A stretch of DNA of 32,194 nt from an uncultured Flavobacteriales bacterium (GCA_943788115.1 CALSPA010000027.1:1-32194), one strand, 5' to 3'; counted from the first letter of the stretch, positions 1 through 6,263 are shown. The notes: generated by a model from the letters alone, not told the origin. Made by a program: numbers and translations.

Positions 1-60
1 CAAGAAGAACCAGAAGAAGCAAAAGCAATTATTTCAGAAGAAATGAATCATAGTTTATGA
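1..60 (+). CDS. C-terminal end of an unrecognised protein (cut by window edge)
   Basis: An open frame runs from the first base to the TGA at 58-60 and encodes 19 residues, EEPEEAKAIISEEMNHSL preceded by Q. The tail is acidic and helix-forming. Its stop overlaps the next start as ATGA (57-60), which suggests translational coupling with the small membrane protein that follows and with the serine hydrolase at 193. I cannot name the family from this fragment. Confidence 0.5.
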   Translation, partial: QEEPEEAKAIISEEMNHSL

Positions 61-196
61 AAAAAGATAATTGGGTTGCTTATGGAATTGTATTTGGAAC
101 TTTAGTTGGGTTATTTACTGAAAATTTAGGATTATGACTTGCTTTAGGAGTTGTGTTAGGTGCTGGAATGAGTGAAATAAAAAAAACTTATTATGA
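57..196 (+). pseudogene. Small glycine-rich two-helix membrane protein, interrupted
   Basis: ATG at 57 overlaps the preceding stop. The frame reads MKKDNWVAYGIVFGTLVG then LFTENLGL and meets TGA at 135-137; after it the frame continues LALGVVLGAGMSEIKK. The two glycine-rich hydrophobic stretches look like one small membrane protein in which a TGG (Trp) codon has become TGA. Adding one A to the A8 run at 179-186 would also end the frame at TGA 194-196, giving an ATGA overlap with the hydrolase start at 193, the same coupling as at its own start. Both points are inference from frame continuity. It could be a recent pseudogene or contain sequence errors; as written only 26 residues are made. Confidence 0.45.
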
Positions 197-1296
197 AAAA
201 ATTCATTCTACTATTTCTGTTTATTCCACACTTAGTATTATCACAAAACAAAGTTTTTGATTTTAACGAATTTGATAAATTTTCAGAGGAATATGTCAAT
301 AATGACGAACCAGGAATTATTTATAATATTTACTCTAATACTAAAAATATTAATTGGTCAAAAGCTTTTGGAATTAATGATGTTAGAATAAATGATTCTT
401 TAAATAAATTTGGTCAGTTTAGAATTGCCAGCGTAACCAAAACATTCGTCGCAGCGAGTGTTCTTCGACTTTGGGAAGAAAAAAAAATATTATTAGATGA
501 ATCGATATCTAAATATATTTCAAATGAACATCAAAATATTTTAATTGAAGGTGGCTACAACCCAGAAATAATCACGGTAAGACATTTATTAAATCATTCT
601 TCTGGAATGTATGACCATACCAATCATCCAAATTTTTTCAAAAAAATATATGATAATCCTGACCATAAATGGACTCGAACGGAACAAATAAAATCTTGTA
701 TTGAATGGGGTAATCCAATTGGTTCTGTAGGAAATCAATTCAAATATTCTGATACTGGGTATGTTATTTTAGGAGGAATAATTGAAAATATTACAAAATC
801 AAGTTTGGATAATGCAATTAAAAACCTCTTAAGATTTGAACAATTAAACATCAATGATACTTGGTTCGAGGATGAAAGAGATGATAAAAGAATTCATCAG
901 TATTTTAGAAACGGTAAAGATGCATATGGGATTGACCCAAGTATAGATTATTTTGGTGGTGGAGGATTAATTTCAACTGCTGAAGATATCTCAAGGTTTT
1001 TTTACTTATTATTTAACAATAAAGTTTTTAATAAAGAATCTACATTAAAGGAAATGCTTAAAAAATATAAATATAAAAGTAAAGCATCAATGGATTATAG
1101 TTTAGGAATATGGGAAATTGAATTGAATGGTTTAAAGTTTTATACTCATAGTGGGTTTTGGGGTACTCAAGTAGTTTATTCACCTAAGTATGATATATCA
1201 TTTTCTGTAAATTACAGTAAAGGGTGGATTGGCTCAAATAATGCACCATTAATTCATAAAATTTTTGATTTTATAGAAAATCAAACTAAACCATAG
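193..1296 (+). CDS. Secreted serine hydrolase of the class C beta-lactamase / PBP4 family
   Basis: The 367-residue protein opens with a signal peptide (about 1-18, ending LVLSQ), so it is exported. Active-site motifs of the beta-lactamase-related family are in order: SVTK (S80, K83) as SxxK, YSD (185-187) as YxN, and HSG (319-321) as the KTG equivalent. Members hydrolyse peptides, esters or amides; HSG in place of KTG and YSD in place of YSN point to an esterase- or peptidase-like role rather than drug resistance, which cannot be read from sequence. The gene's last residues KP and its TAG stop lie inside repeat R1, so the array repeat supplies the 3' end. It is the last gene of the leftmost visible unit of the array. 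Confidence 0.88.
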   Translation: MKKFILLFLFIPHLVLSQNKVFDFNEFDKFSEEYVNNDEPGIIYNIYSNTKNINWSKAFGINDVRINDSLNKFGQFRIASVTKTFVAASVLRLWEEKKILLDESISKYISNEHQNILIEGGYNPEIITVRHLLNHSSGMYDHTNHPNFFKKIYDNPDHKWTRTEQIKSCIEWGNPIGSVGNQFKYSDTGYVILGGIIENITKSSLDNAIKNLLRFEQLNINDTWFEDERDDKRIHQYFRNGKDAYGIDPSIDYFGGGGLISTAEDISRFFYLLFNNKVFNKESTLKEMLKKYKYKSKASMDYSLGIWEIELNGLKFYTHSGFWGTQVVYSPKYDISFSVNYSKGWIGSNNAPLIHKIFDFIENQTKP

Positions 1297-1331
1297 GCAT
1301 TTCTTCTTCTTTTAATTCAGCAACTTTTAAT
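1288..1331. repeat. Array repeat R1 (44 bp)
   Basis: It begins AAACCATAGGCATTTCTTCT and ends with TTCAGCAACTTTTAAT, and matches the 3' end of the recombinase gene (R7) with a few substitutions. It holds the TAG stop of the hydrolase on the + strand and the TAA stop of the 96-aa gene on the - strand (1327-1329), so two convergent genes end in the same repeat. Confidence 0.9.
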
Positions 1332-1617
1332 CTTTTTTGGCTTTTACTTCTACTTTTATTTTTTTCTTGCCGTTTTCTCCTTCTTCTTTTTTTATTTCTA
1401 TGTCTTCAATCCATTCAATTTCTCCGTCTTCTATATCCTTAAACATAAACATAGATTCACCTGCTTTCATCTTACCATCCATAAACATCATTTTATGATG
1501 ATTTTTCATCATTGGACAACTCTGAGAATTATTTTGACTTCCTAGTAAATATCCAATGCATCCAAATATTACAGCAATAAGTGTAAAAGCAAACCAATTT
1601 TTATTTAATGTTTCCAT
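1327..1617 (-). CDS. Small membrane-anchored protein, Met/His-rich then acidic/basic tail
   Basis: The 96-residue product is not assigned to a family. One N-terminal transmembrane helix (about residues 10-26, FTLIAVIFGCIGYLLG) is followed by a Met/His/Cys stretch (SCPMMKNHHKMMFMDGKMK), then a charged tail rich in E, D and K ending KAKKD. The Met/His stretch could bind copper or another soft metal; that is inference only. ATG at 1617 is the only in-frame start. The TAA stop lies in R1 and the whole gene sits between R1 and R2, so it forms one single-gene unit of the array. Confidence 0.65.
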   Translation of the reverse strand: METLNKNWFAFTLIAVIFGCIGYLLGSQNNSQSCPMMKNHHKMMFMDGKMKAGESMFMFKDIEDGEIEWIEDIEIKKEEGENGKKKIKVEVKAKKD

Positions 1618-1651
1618 AGTATTTTTTTTTTAAAAATAATAAATTTTTAAT

Positions 1652-1680
1652 CATAGGCATATCTTCTTCTTTTAATTCAG
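1652..1680. repeat. Array repeat R2 (29 bp, shortened)
   Basis: It reads CATAGGCATATCTTCTTCTT followed by TTAATTCAG. It lacks the leading AAAC and diverges straight after TTCAG, so it is the shortest copy. It ends 8 bp before the stop of the leftward 131-aa gene. Confidence 0.85.
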
Positions 1681-1688
1681 AATATAAT

Positions 1689-2084
1689 TTACTTATTTAT
1701 TTTTTGACTGTAAATCACAAGAAAAACAGCCACTAAAACGATTAAAATACTAATCGCTACTTCGCTGTTTGGAATCTGTACGATATCTTGAATAAAAAAA
1801 TTATAAAAGGTTTGAATTAGTATACTTATCAAAGAAATTATTAAAAGTAGATTTGCCCATTTTTTTCTAATTAACAAACCAATATTACCAATAGTTGCTG
1901 AAAAAACAGCCAAAGCAAAAGCACCTGTAACCCAAGAAGGTCTTGTTTCAATATATAACTGCATATCGCTTGGTAAAGCTTTGAAAGCTTCATTTGACAT
2001 ATACACAAAACCTAAATAATTAATTACACCAACAATATTCCAAATTAAAGTTATAGAACATATTATGTAAAAACTCTTTTTCAT
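1689..2084 (-). CDS. Four-helix integral membrane protein, unknown function
   Basis: The 131-residue protein has four hydrophobic segments (about 5-28, 52-72, 76-98 and 108-128) joined by short loops, and no catalytic motif I recognise. Small four-helix proteins of this shape are common in flavobacteria and are annotated only as hypothetical membrane proteins. ATG at 2084 is preceded by the AT-rich stretch 2085-2112. The gene lies between R2 and R3 with its stop 8 bp past R2. Its first codons, its upstream region and the adjacent repeat are copied at 3979-4054 beside R6, which shows that this unit, or a close relative, was once also elsewhere in the array. Confidence 0.7.
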   Translation of the reverse strand: MKKSFYIICSITLIWNIVGVINYLGFVYMSNEAFKALPSDMQLYIETRPSWVTGAFALAVFSATIGNIGLLIRKKWANLLLIISLISILIQTFYNFFIQDIVQIPNSEVAISILIVLVAVFLVIYSQKINK

Positions 2085-2112
2085 ATTTATTAAATATATT
2101 CAAAAATATATT

Positions 2113-2147
2113 AAACCATAGGCATATCTTTTTCTTTTATTTCAGCA
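2113..2147. repeat. Array repeat R3 (35 bp)
   Basis: It starts AAACCATAGGCATATCTTTT and ends TTCAGCA, with two substitutions from the consensus. The TGA stop of the leftward gene to its right (TCA at 2142-2144 on the + strand) lies inside the repeat. Confidence 0.88.
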
Positions 2148-2498
2148 TATCATACAATGGTCAATAAGAATATTTCCCTTAATTTCCTTAAAAATTGCTT
2201 GATTAATAAGTTCATCGTTATTTAGTGAGGTTAATTGTTTCCAGACAATTCCTACAGAATTATTTCTTCTGAATAAATGCAAGAACTCTCTTTTAGTAAA
2301 ATAAACTTTTGGTTCATTTGATAATTGTCTTTGAAGTTCATCAGGTGTAACTATTGATTTTATTCTATCTGTAAAATCACGGGTATGCTTTTCATAATTT
2401 CCCTCATTTGAACCCTCTAAACAATTATCCATTATAGGTTCAACAATTTGAAGAATTTCATCTACGCTTAAATTGGAAAATTTAATCTCAGTACTCAT
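2142..2498 (-). CDS. Small soluble hypothetical protein in the array
   Basis: The 118-residue product is counted from ATG 2498 (MSTEIKFSNL); a TTG at 2516 in the same frame would add six residues but is less likely. It looks soluble and mainly helical, has no signal peptide, and ends with two cysteines (DHCMIC). I do not recognise the family. The stop codon is part of R3, and R4 starts 21 bp upstream of the ATG, so promoter space is very short. It may depend on read-through or on a promoter within R4. Confidence 0.6.
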   Translation of the reverse strand: MSTEIKFSNLSVDEILQIVEPIMDNCLEGSNEGNYEKHTRDFTDRIKSIVTPDELQRQLSNEPKVYFTKREFLHLFRRNNSVGIVWKQLTSLNNDELINQAIFKEIKGNILIDHCMIC

Positions 2499-2519
2499 TT
2501 TATCAAAGTTAATCAAACT

Positions 2520-2590
2520 AAACCATAGGCATATCTTCTTCTTTTAATTCAGCAACTTCTAATCCACGTAATTAGGTTAAGCTAACATTT
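2520..2590. repeat. Array repeat R4, long form (about 71 bp)
   Basis: The 44-bp core spans 2520-2563 and similarity to the recombinase 3' end continues to about 2590. Read leftward it translates as NVSLT, stop, LRGLEVAELKEEDMPMV, the same as the recombinase C-terminus except that the catalytic Tyr codon TAC is TAA. This shows directly that the repeat is a copy of the end of the recombinase gene and not the reverse of a chance match. Confidence 0.9.
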
Positions 2591-2648
2591 TAATAGGAAT
2601 GTTTTTTTTTATATTATTGTATATTAACAAATTAAATTGTTTTTTAAA

Positions 2649-2873
2649 ATGAAAAAAAATATTTCTAAAATCAGAGTTCACGATGCTATCGTTGGTTTAC
2701 TATATTTAATTAGCGTAGGATTAACTTTCTACACTTCTAATTTAGTTTTTTTATGGGTTGCTGTTGCTGTTGGGGGGCTTCAAATTATAAGTCCAATAAC
2801 TAAGTTTTGCCCTGTTTATTTTATTCTAAATAAATTAATGCCTGATTCTGAACCAATACAAAATGGAAGATAA
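2649..2873 (+). CDS. DUF2892-like two-helix membrane protein
   Basis: The 74-residue protein is counted from ATG 2649; a TTG at 2637 would add four residues. Two transmembrane helices (about 14-33 and 37-56 of the ATG form) are followed by the segment SPITKFCPVYFILNKLMP, close to the conserved tail of DUF2892 (YgaP-like inner-membrane) proteins. No enzymatic function is known for the domain alone; relatives are often fused to rhodanese domains, absent here. The stop lies 5 bp before R5. It is the only rightward gene between R4 and R5. Confidence 0.7.
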   Translation: MKKNISKIRVHDAIVGLLYLISVGLTFYTSNLVFLWVAVAVGGLQIISPITKFCPVYFILNKLMPDSEPIQNGR

Positions 2874-2878
2874 GGCTT

Positions 2879-2914
2879 AAACCATAGGCATATCTTCTTC
2901 TTTTAATTCAGCAA
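2879..2914. repeat. Array repeat R5 (36 bp)
   Basis: It matches the consensus from AAACCATAGG to TTCAGCAA and diverges after that. The rightward DUF2892 gene and the leftward 319-aa gene converge on it, ending 5 bp to each side. Confidence 0.9.
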
Positions 2915-2919
2915 AATAA

Positions 2920-3879
2920 TTACTTGAGTTTAAATATATCAATATACATTCGTGTATCAAATGGAACCCTAGCACTAATAATGTGTAACGTAATAAAATG
3001 AATAAATGGATTTCCTGTTACAACAGTAAAAGTTGCCTTTCCCATACCAACAAGTGTTTGTGTCATAATTATATATGTAAAGGAAGTTAGCGCAATAGAT
3101 AGATTACCATAATCTACTCCTTGGTCAAACAAACTAAAAACAGAATAAAAAAGACCTCCAATTAATATAACTGTGATTTTATGCTTAAATATTACCGCTA
3201 TTCGTGGTATAAAAATCATATGCATCATAACTAAGACTGGTAATCCTGCTCCCAAGGAATTAACTAAAATACCTGTAGGAACACCTATTGCGTATTGACT
3301 TGCTGAAATGCCTCCAATAAAATCGGTAGACCCTGTAATTATTGGACCAAAAAAATCTAAAGCCCAATAAGAGATAATTATCCACATATCTCTTTTCCAT
3401 TTAAATGAAGTGAAAAGTTTTCCTATGGAAAGGCCTTTTGTTTGAAGCCACAAAAGAGGAATAATAGTGTAAATAAATGTATAAGTGATTACCCAAATCA
3501 ATACATCTTGTTGAGAATGACTTCCACTTGAGTAAATATCAGTACCAGGAAAATGCAAACCTAAATTGAAACCTAAACCTAAGATTAGTTGAGTTATTAT
3601 TAAATAAATTAGACATAACCAAGCTTCTTTTTTTGCAGATTCCTTATCAACAGCATAAAGCTCAACCCAATCAACTCTTTCTCTTTTTCTAGTTAAATAA
3701 AGTAACAAAAAAACTGATAGCAGTAATACTGGAATATAAATTGTCAATAAACTATTTAAACCATCCTCTGAGATTGGTGATAATGCAAATCCCATAGAAT
3801 TAAACAAAAAATATGAAGATGTTGCTACAAGCCACACTAATAATCCTATCAATAAAAATTTATCTTTTACTAATTTCAT
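2920..3879 (-). CDS. Multi-pass membrane protein resembling CPBP/CAAX-type intramembrane proteases but lacking their EE motif
   Basis: The 319-residue protein has about eight hydrophobic helices. The general layout and a C-terminal GNPFIHFITLHIISAR segment recall CPBP-family (Abi) proteins. The diagnostic EExxxR pair is not found: the corresponding stretch NSLGAGLPVLVMMHMIFIPR has no glutamates, so catalysis is doubtful and the family call is tentative. ATG 3879 overlaps the stop of a 34-aa upstream ORF as ATGA, so the two are probably translated together. The stop is 5 bp past R5. This is the largest unit of the array (R5 to R6, about 1.18 kb). Confidence 0.6.
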   Translation of the reverse strand: MKLVKDKFLLIGLLVWLVATSSYFLFNSMGFALSPISEDGLNSLLTIYIPVLLLSVFLLLYLTRKRERVDWVELYAVDKESAKKEAWLCLIYLIITQLILGLGFNLGLHFPGTDIYSSGSHSQQDVLIWVITYTFIYTIIPLLWLQTKGLSIGKLFTSFKWKRDMWIIISYWALDFFGPIITGSTDFIGGISASQYAIGVPTGILVNSLGAGLPVLVMMHMIFIPRIAVIFKHKITVILIGGLFYSVFSLFDQGVDYGNLSIALTSFTYIIMTQTLVGMGKATFTVVTGNPFIHFITLHIISARVPFDTRMYIDIFKLK

Positions 3880-3980
3880 TTTTTCATTTTTTTAAAAGAA
3901 TAATATGCTCCAGTTAAAGCAGATAATATTAATAATATAGTTAAAGGCTGTGGTCTATTAGTTGGCAAATCATAATACAT
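3876..3980 (-). CDS. 34-aa single-helix membrane peptide coupled to the CPBP-like gene
   Basis: ATG at 3980 opens MYYDLPTNRPQPLTILLILS, then ALTGAYYSFKKMKK and TGA at 3876-3878. One hydrophobic helix (about 12-27) is followed by a basic end, the layout of a small inner-membrane peptide. The TGA overlaps the ATG of the 319-aa gene. Its start lies at the edge of a fragment copied from another unit (3979-4054), so the original 5' region may have been replaced and the true protein may once have been longer. Confidence 0.4.
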   Translation of the reverse strand: MYYDLPTNRPQPLTILLILSALTGAYYSFKKMKK

Positions 3981-4054
3981 TCCATATTAAAGTTAAAGAA
4001 CATATTATCTAAAAACTCTTTTTCATATTTATTAAATATATTCAAAAATATATT
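3979..4054. repeat. Truncated copy of the 5' end of the 131-aa gene unit
   Basis: The stretch from ATTCC at about 3979 to R6 repeats 2036-2112 with only a few mismatches (for example TATTATCTAAAA here against TATTATGTAAAA there), and both copies run into a repeat in the same orientation. It covers the first codons and leader of the 131-aa membrane gene and nothing further. It is a relic of a unit cut by a non-repeat breakpoint and then joined to the CPBP-like unit. Confidence 0.8.
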
Positions 4055-4098
4055 AAACCATAGGCATATCTTCTTCTTTTAATTCAGCAACTTTTAAT
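4055..4098. repeat. Array repeat R6 (44 bp, with weak extension)
   Basis: The full consensus runs from AAACCATAGG to CAACTTTTAAT. Beyond 4098, AATTAGATTAAGTTAG resembles the R4 extension AATTAGGTTAAGCTAA, so R6 is probably also a decayed long-form copy of the recombinase 3' end (to about 4125). Confidence 0.88.
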
Positions 4099-4186
4099 TA
4101 GCAATTAGATTAAGTTAGTTTTTTTATTAAACTCATTTCTATATTTCCGGCATCAATATTGTATATCTAAGATTAAAACAAACATT

Positions 4187-4339
4187 CTGAAAAAAGAAAA
4201 AAAGGTGATAACACCAAAAACAAAAGAGATAATTAAAAATCTATCTATTACAATTTCAAAAGAATCTAAAAAAGTTAATGGAAGAAACATAAAACTCATT
4301 GAAATTCTACAAAAGAAATTAGATAAAATCAAACCATAG
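4187..4339 (+). CDS. Short lysine-rich ORF without an ATG start, ending in R7
   Basis: The open frame reads KKEKKVITPKTKEIIKNLSI and continues to KLDKIKP and TAG at 4337-4339, inside R7. It therefore ends KP-stop, like the serine hydrolase at R1. There is no ATG in frame: CTG at 4187 or GTG at 4205 (about 44-50 residues) are the only plausible starts. The product would be basic and helical. It is the only coding candidate in the R6-R7 unit. It may be a degraded gene that has lost its start. Confidence 0.35.
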   Translation: MKKEKKVITPKTKEIIKNLSITISKESKKVNGRNIKLIEILQKKLDKIKP

Positions 4340-5369
4340 GCATATCTTCTTTTTTTAATTCAGCAACTTCTAATCCACGTAAGTAAGTTAAACTAACATT
4401 TAAACTTGAGTGCCCCATTGCCTTTTGTAGCTTGGTTAATGACCCTGTTCGCTTAAAGATTTCTATCGCTCCAGAATGCCTAAAAGAATAAATCGTTACG
4501 CCTTGTTCAACAGATGAATTAGCCTTCTTAAAACGCTTCCAAAGTGTGTTAAAATAGCTTCTGTTATAAGGCTGTATTCTTCCTGTAAAGATGTTTAGAT
4601 TATTGTCTGATTTTACAAGCCCTAATTTGGGTACAGGAACGACTCTATTGCGTTTAGATTTCACTTTATTACCAGACAAACTTATGTGTCTTAAATCCTC
4701 ACTAAAATCACTCCATTTAAGTAATCTAATTTCTTGATGTGGTCTTAATAAACAACAATACGTCAGAACACAACACAGGTATAAATCATAATTAAACTTC
4801 TTAATAGTTTCAAGCAGTTCTTTTACATTCTTTATAGGCTTATGCAAAGTTTCTGTTTGTCTTCTACTTTTGAGTTTAGAAGGTTTAATATCAAAGCCAT
4901 TTTCACACAGATAATTGACTAGAACATTAACGTGTCTTCTTGTTGTATTAAAGCTGGTATTGTTGCGATACCTTAAAGACAAGGAATCAACATATTCAGT
5001 TGAAATATGACCTGTAGAAACCAACTGTTCACGTAAACATCTTTCTATAGCTTTAAGTGCTTTTGAGTAGGATAGAGAAAGGTTTTCCGAAAGTTTTCTT
5101 TCAATTAAAGAATCGTAGAACTCTAGTTTAGTATTAGGTCTTTTAACGAAGCTGCAGTTATTAGAAACGAGATAATCGTAAACCTCTTTTGCAAGATTGA
5201 CGGATTGTGTTTTACGTAAACGTGGCGGATACGAATTAGGATTGTTAGAAGAACCGATATACTTACCATTAAACAACCTAAACCTCTTACCGTTTAGTTT
5301 AAAATCAATATAGTATTTACCGTCTGTACGTCTACAAACCTTTGGATAGGATAAACTTTTATTTGGCAC
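4329..5369 (-). CDS. Tyrosine recombinase (integrase) at the head of the repeat array
   Basis: The 346-residue enzyme has an N-terminal AT-rich-binding and SAM-like part (about 1-170) and a catalytic domain. Visible catalytic residues are R209 (LLRP), a beta-strand lysine near 235-239, R297 in YSFRH (Y294 replaces the usual first His of HxxR), H320 in MGHSS and nucleophile Y329 in LTYLRG. The last 14 codons form the repeat found six more times to its left, so its recombination site probably overlaps its own 3' end. The frame starts with GTG at 5369; an ATG 11 bp upstream, in a tandem copy of TGCCAAATAA, is out of frame. It points away from the tRNA fragment at 5461, as the second integrase of the window does. 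Whether it moves the array units or integrates an element at the tRNA, or both, is open. Confidence 0.88.
   Translation of the reverse strand: MPNKSLSYPKVCRRTDGKYYIDFKLNGKRFRLFNGKYIGSSNNPNSYPPRLRKTQSVNLAKEVYDYLVSNNCSFVKRPNTKLEFYDSLIERKLSENLSLSYSKALKAIERCLREQLVSTGHISTEYVDSLSLRYRNNTSFNTTRRHVNVLVNYLCENGFDIKPSKLKSRRQTETLHKPIKNVKELLETIKKFNYDLYLCCVLTYCCLLRPHQEIRLLKWSDFSEDLRHISLSGNKVKSKRNRVVPVPKLGLVKSDNNLNIFTGRIQPYNRSYFNTLWKRFKKANSSVEQGVTIYSFRHSGAIEIFKRTGSLTKLQKAMGHSSLNVSLTYLRGLEVAELKKEDMPMV
4331..4401. repeat. Array repeat R7, the recombinase gene's own 3' end
   Basis: The 44-bp core is 4331-4374, and the part shared with long-form R4 reaches about 4401. It encodes the last residues of the recombinase, from NVSLTY through LEVAELKKEDMPMV. 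It differs from the other copies by TTTTTTT in place of TTCTTTT (LKK against LKE). It also carries the TAG of the rightward ORF at 4187. Confidence 0.9.
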
Positions 5370-5379
5370 TTATTTGGCA
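5362..5379. promoter_or_regulatory. Two TTTGGCA units spaced 11 bp at the recombinase start
   Basis: TTTGGCA occurs at 5362-5368 and 5373-5379, an 11-bp direct repeat over the start codon. The other integrase has TTGGCAACA units with the same 11-bp spacing just upstream. Equal spacing of one helical turn suggests recombinase arm sites or an autoregulatory operator; this is inference. Confidence 0.5.
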
Positions 5380-5460
5380 TTTTAGTTAAACATCTATTAC
5401 AACGTTTAATCTAAAGTATTGAAGCTCAGTTGTTAGTAAGCGTAGCGTGTCGAAGACGTA

Positions 5461-5510
5461 GCTGACTCATAATCAGTTGGTCCCTGGTTCGAGCCCAGGT
5501 GGGACCACCA
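5461..5510 (+). other. 3' half of a tRNA with CAT anticodon: left attachment site
   Basis: Seen are an anticodon stem-loop (5461-5477, loop CTCATAA), a complete T arm (CCTGG, TTCGAGC, CCAGG at 5483-5499), acceptor strand TGGGACC, discriminator A and CCA (5500-5510). No matching 5' acceptor strand (GGTCCCA) precedes it; upstream is a sequence unlike a D arm. So this is a tRNA-Met or Ile2 fragment and not a working gene. The last 16 bases recur at 26420-26435, marking the ends of a 20.9-kb element. It is also the right end of whatever the first recombinase integrated. Confidence 0.75.
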
Positions 5511-5512
5511 AC

Positions 5513-5553
5513 AAAAACCGTAATGTCTTTATAAATAAGGCGTTGCGGTTTTT
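5513..5553 (+). terminator. Rho-independent terminator after the tRNA fragment
   Basis: AAAAACCG at 5513-5520 pairs with CGGTTTTT at 5546-5553, extended inward by a few weaker pairs, with an AT-rich loop and a T run. It probably came along with the tRNA 3' flank. Confidence 0.6.
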
Positions 5554-5563
5554 TTATTTCCTT

Positions 5564-5586
5564 TTTGGCAACATATTGGCAACAAA
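5564..5586. repeat. Left copy of a 23-bp element-end repeat (TTGGCAACA twice)
   Basis: It contains TTGGCAACA at 5565-5573 and 5576-5584. An identical 23-bp copy is at 26258-26280, just upstream of the integrase. Each copy lies inside the element, about 55 and 140 bp from the tRNA-derived core. Arm-type binding sites for the integrase are the likely role. Confidence 0.7.
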
Positions 5587-5915
5587 CCTCTTGGTTATTG
5601 TGCGCTCAATTACATAAAAACCCCAAAAAAGTCCAGCCTAAACTTTAATTTGACACTCCCTACTTCTCGATTTAAATCCGTTTTCCTTTTGGAACTGTGC
5701 CGCTGAAACCGGTATATTATCAAATTAATCCTATTCTCTAAACTAAAAAATCAGCTTAGCAGCTCTAAAGAAAACAAGCTTTAAAAACAGTTTTGTACAT
5801 TGTATTGACGATTAGAGAAAAAACTTGAGTCTGCAAAAACAGTTTCCCCTCAAAATTCTAATTACAAACTAAATACCTGAGCTGCTGGATAACAGATAAG
5901 ACTAAAAATTTAATT
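5587..5915. other. Non-coding 329 bp at the left end of the element
   Basis: There is no credible ORF on either strand. The stretch is less AT-rich at its left part (5620-5720) than its neighbours. It must hold the promoter of the secreted-protein genes starting at 5916, but I cannot place a clear TTG / TAnnTTTG-type promoter. No inverted repeat stands out. Confidence 0.5.
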
Positions 5916-6263
5916 ATGAAAACAAAAATTACAATCGCAACACTTCTATTTGGATTTACAGTAAACGCTCAATTAGAAAAATTTGAAGGTTTTTGGATGT
6001 CAGGAGAATCAGAATTTAACCTTATAATAACTCACAACAGCAATAAAGATTTCCTTACTTTATATTCCTCTAGTTTTTCAGTTAATGAATTAAGTACACA
6101 ATCAATTAAATCGACAAGTAAAAATGAAATAAATACTATTTTTTTTTCCGAAAATAACTGGGATCTATTAGTTAAATATACTATGATTAATGATTCCATA
6201 ATGAAAGCATCTTTTTCAGGAAGCTCGACAGGAACCTGGATATATGAAAAAATAACAGATTAA
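5916..6263 (+). CDS. Small secreted hypothetical protein
   Basis: The 115-residue protein has a signal peptide ending VNAQ (about residues 1-18). The mature part is short and beta-rich: a GFWMSGESEF opening, alternating polar and hydrophobic strands, and a GSSTGTWIYEK ending. That looks like a small beta-barrel of lipocalin type, by impression only; no family is assigned. It is the first gene of a rightward run of secreted proteins at the left end of the element. The next gene starts 26 bp downstream, so they are probably cotranscribed. Confidence 0.6.
   Translation: MKTKITIATLLFGFTVNAQLEKFEGFWMSGESEFNLIITHNSNKDFLTLYSSSFSVNELSTQSIKSTSKNEINTIFFSENNWDLLVKYTMINDSIMKASFSGSSTGTWIYEKITD

Noticed and set aside
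2920..3879. Active CAAX/CPBP protease
   Set aside because: Fold resemblance only; the glutamate pair and downstream histidines in usual contexts are not visible.
1288..4374. CRISPR array
   Set aside because: Repeats are spaced by about 230-1140 bp with genes in between and come from a recombinase 3' end; no cas genes are present.
1288..4374. Classical integron with attC sites
   Set aside because: The repeat has no visible palindrome or GTTRRRY core, genes face both ways, and the recombinase has no sign of the IntI-specific insertion that I can see.
5401..5510. Functional tRNA gene
   Set aside because: The 3' half is good, but no 5' acceptor strand complementary to TGGGACC and no proper D arm precede it.
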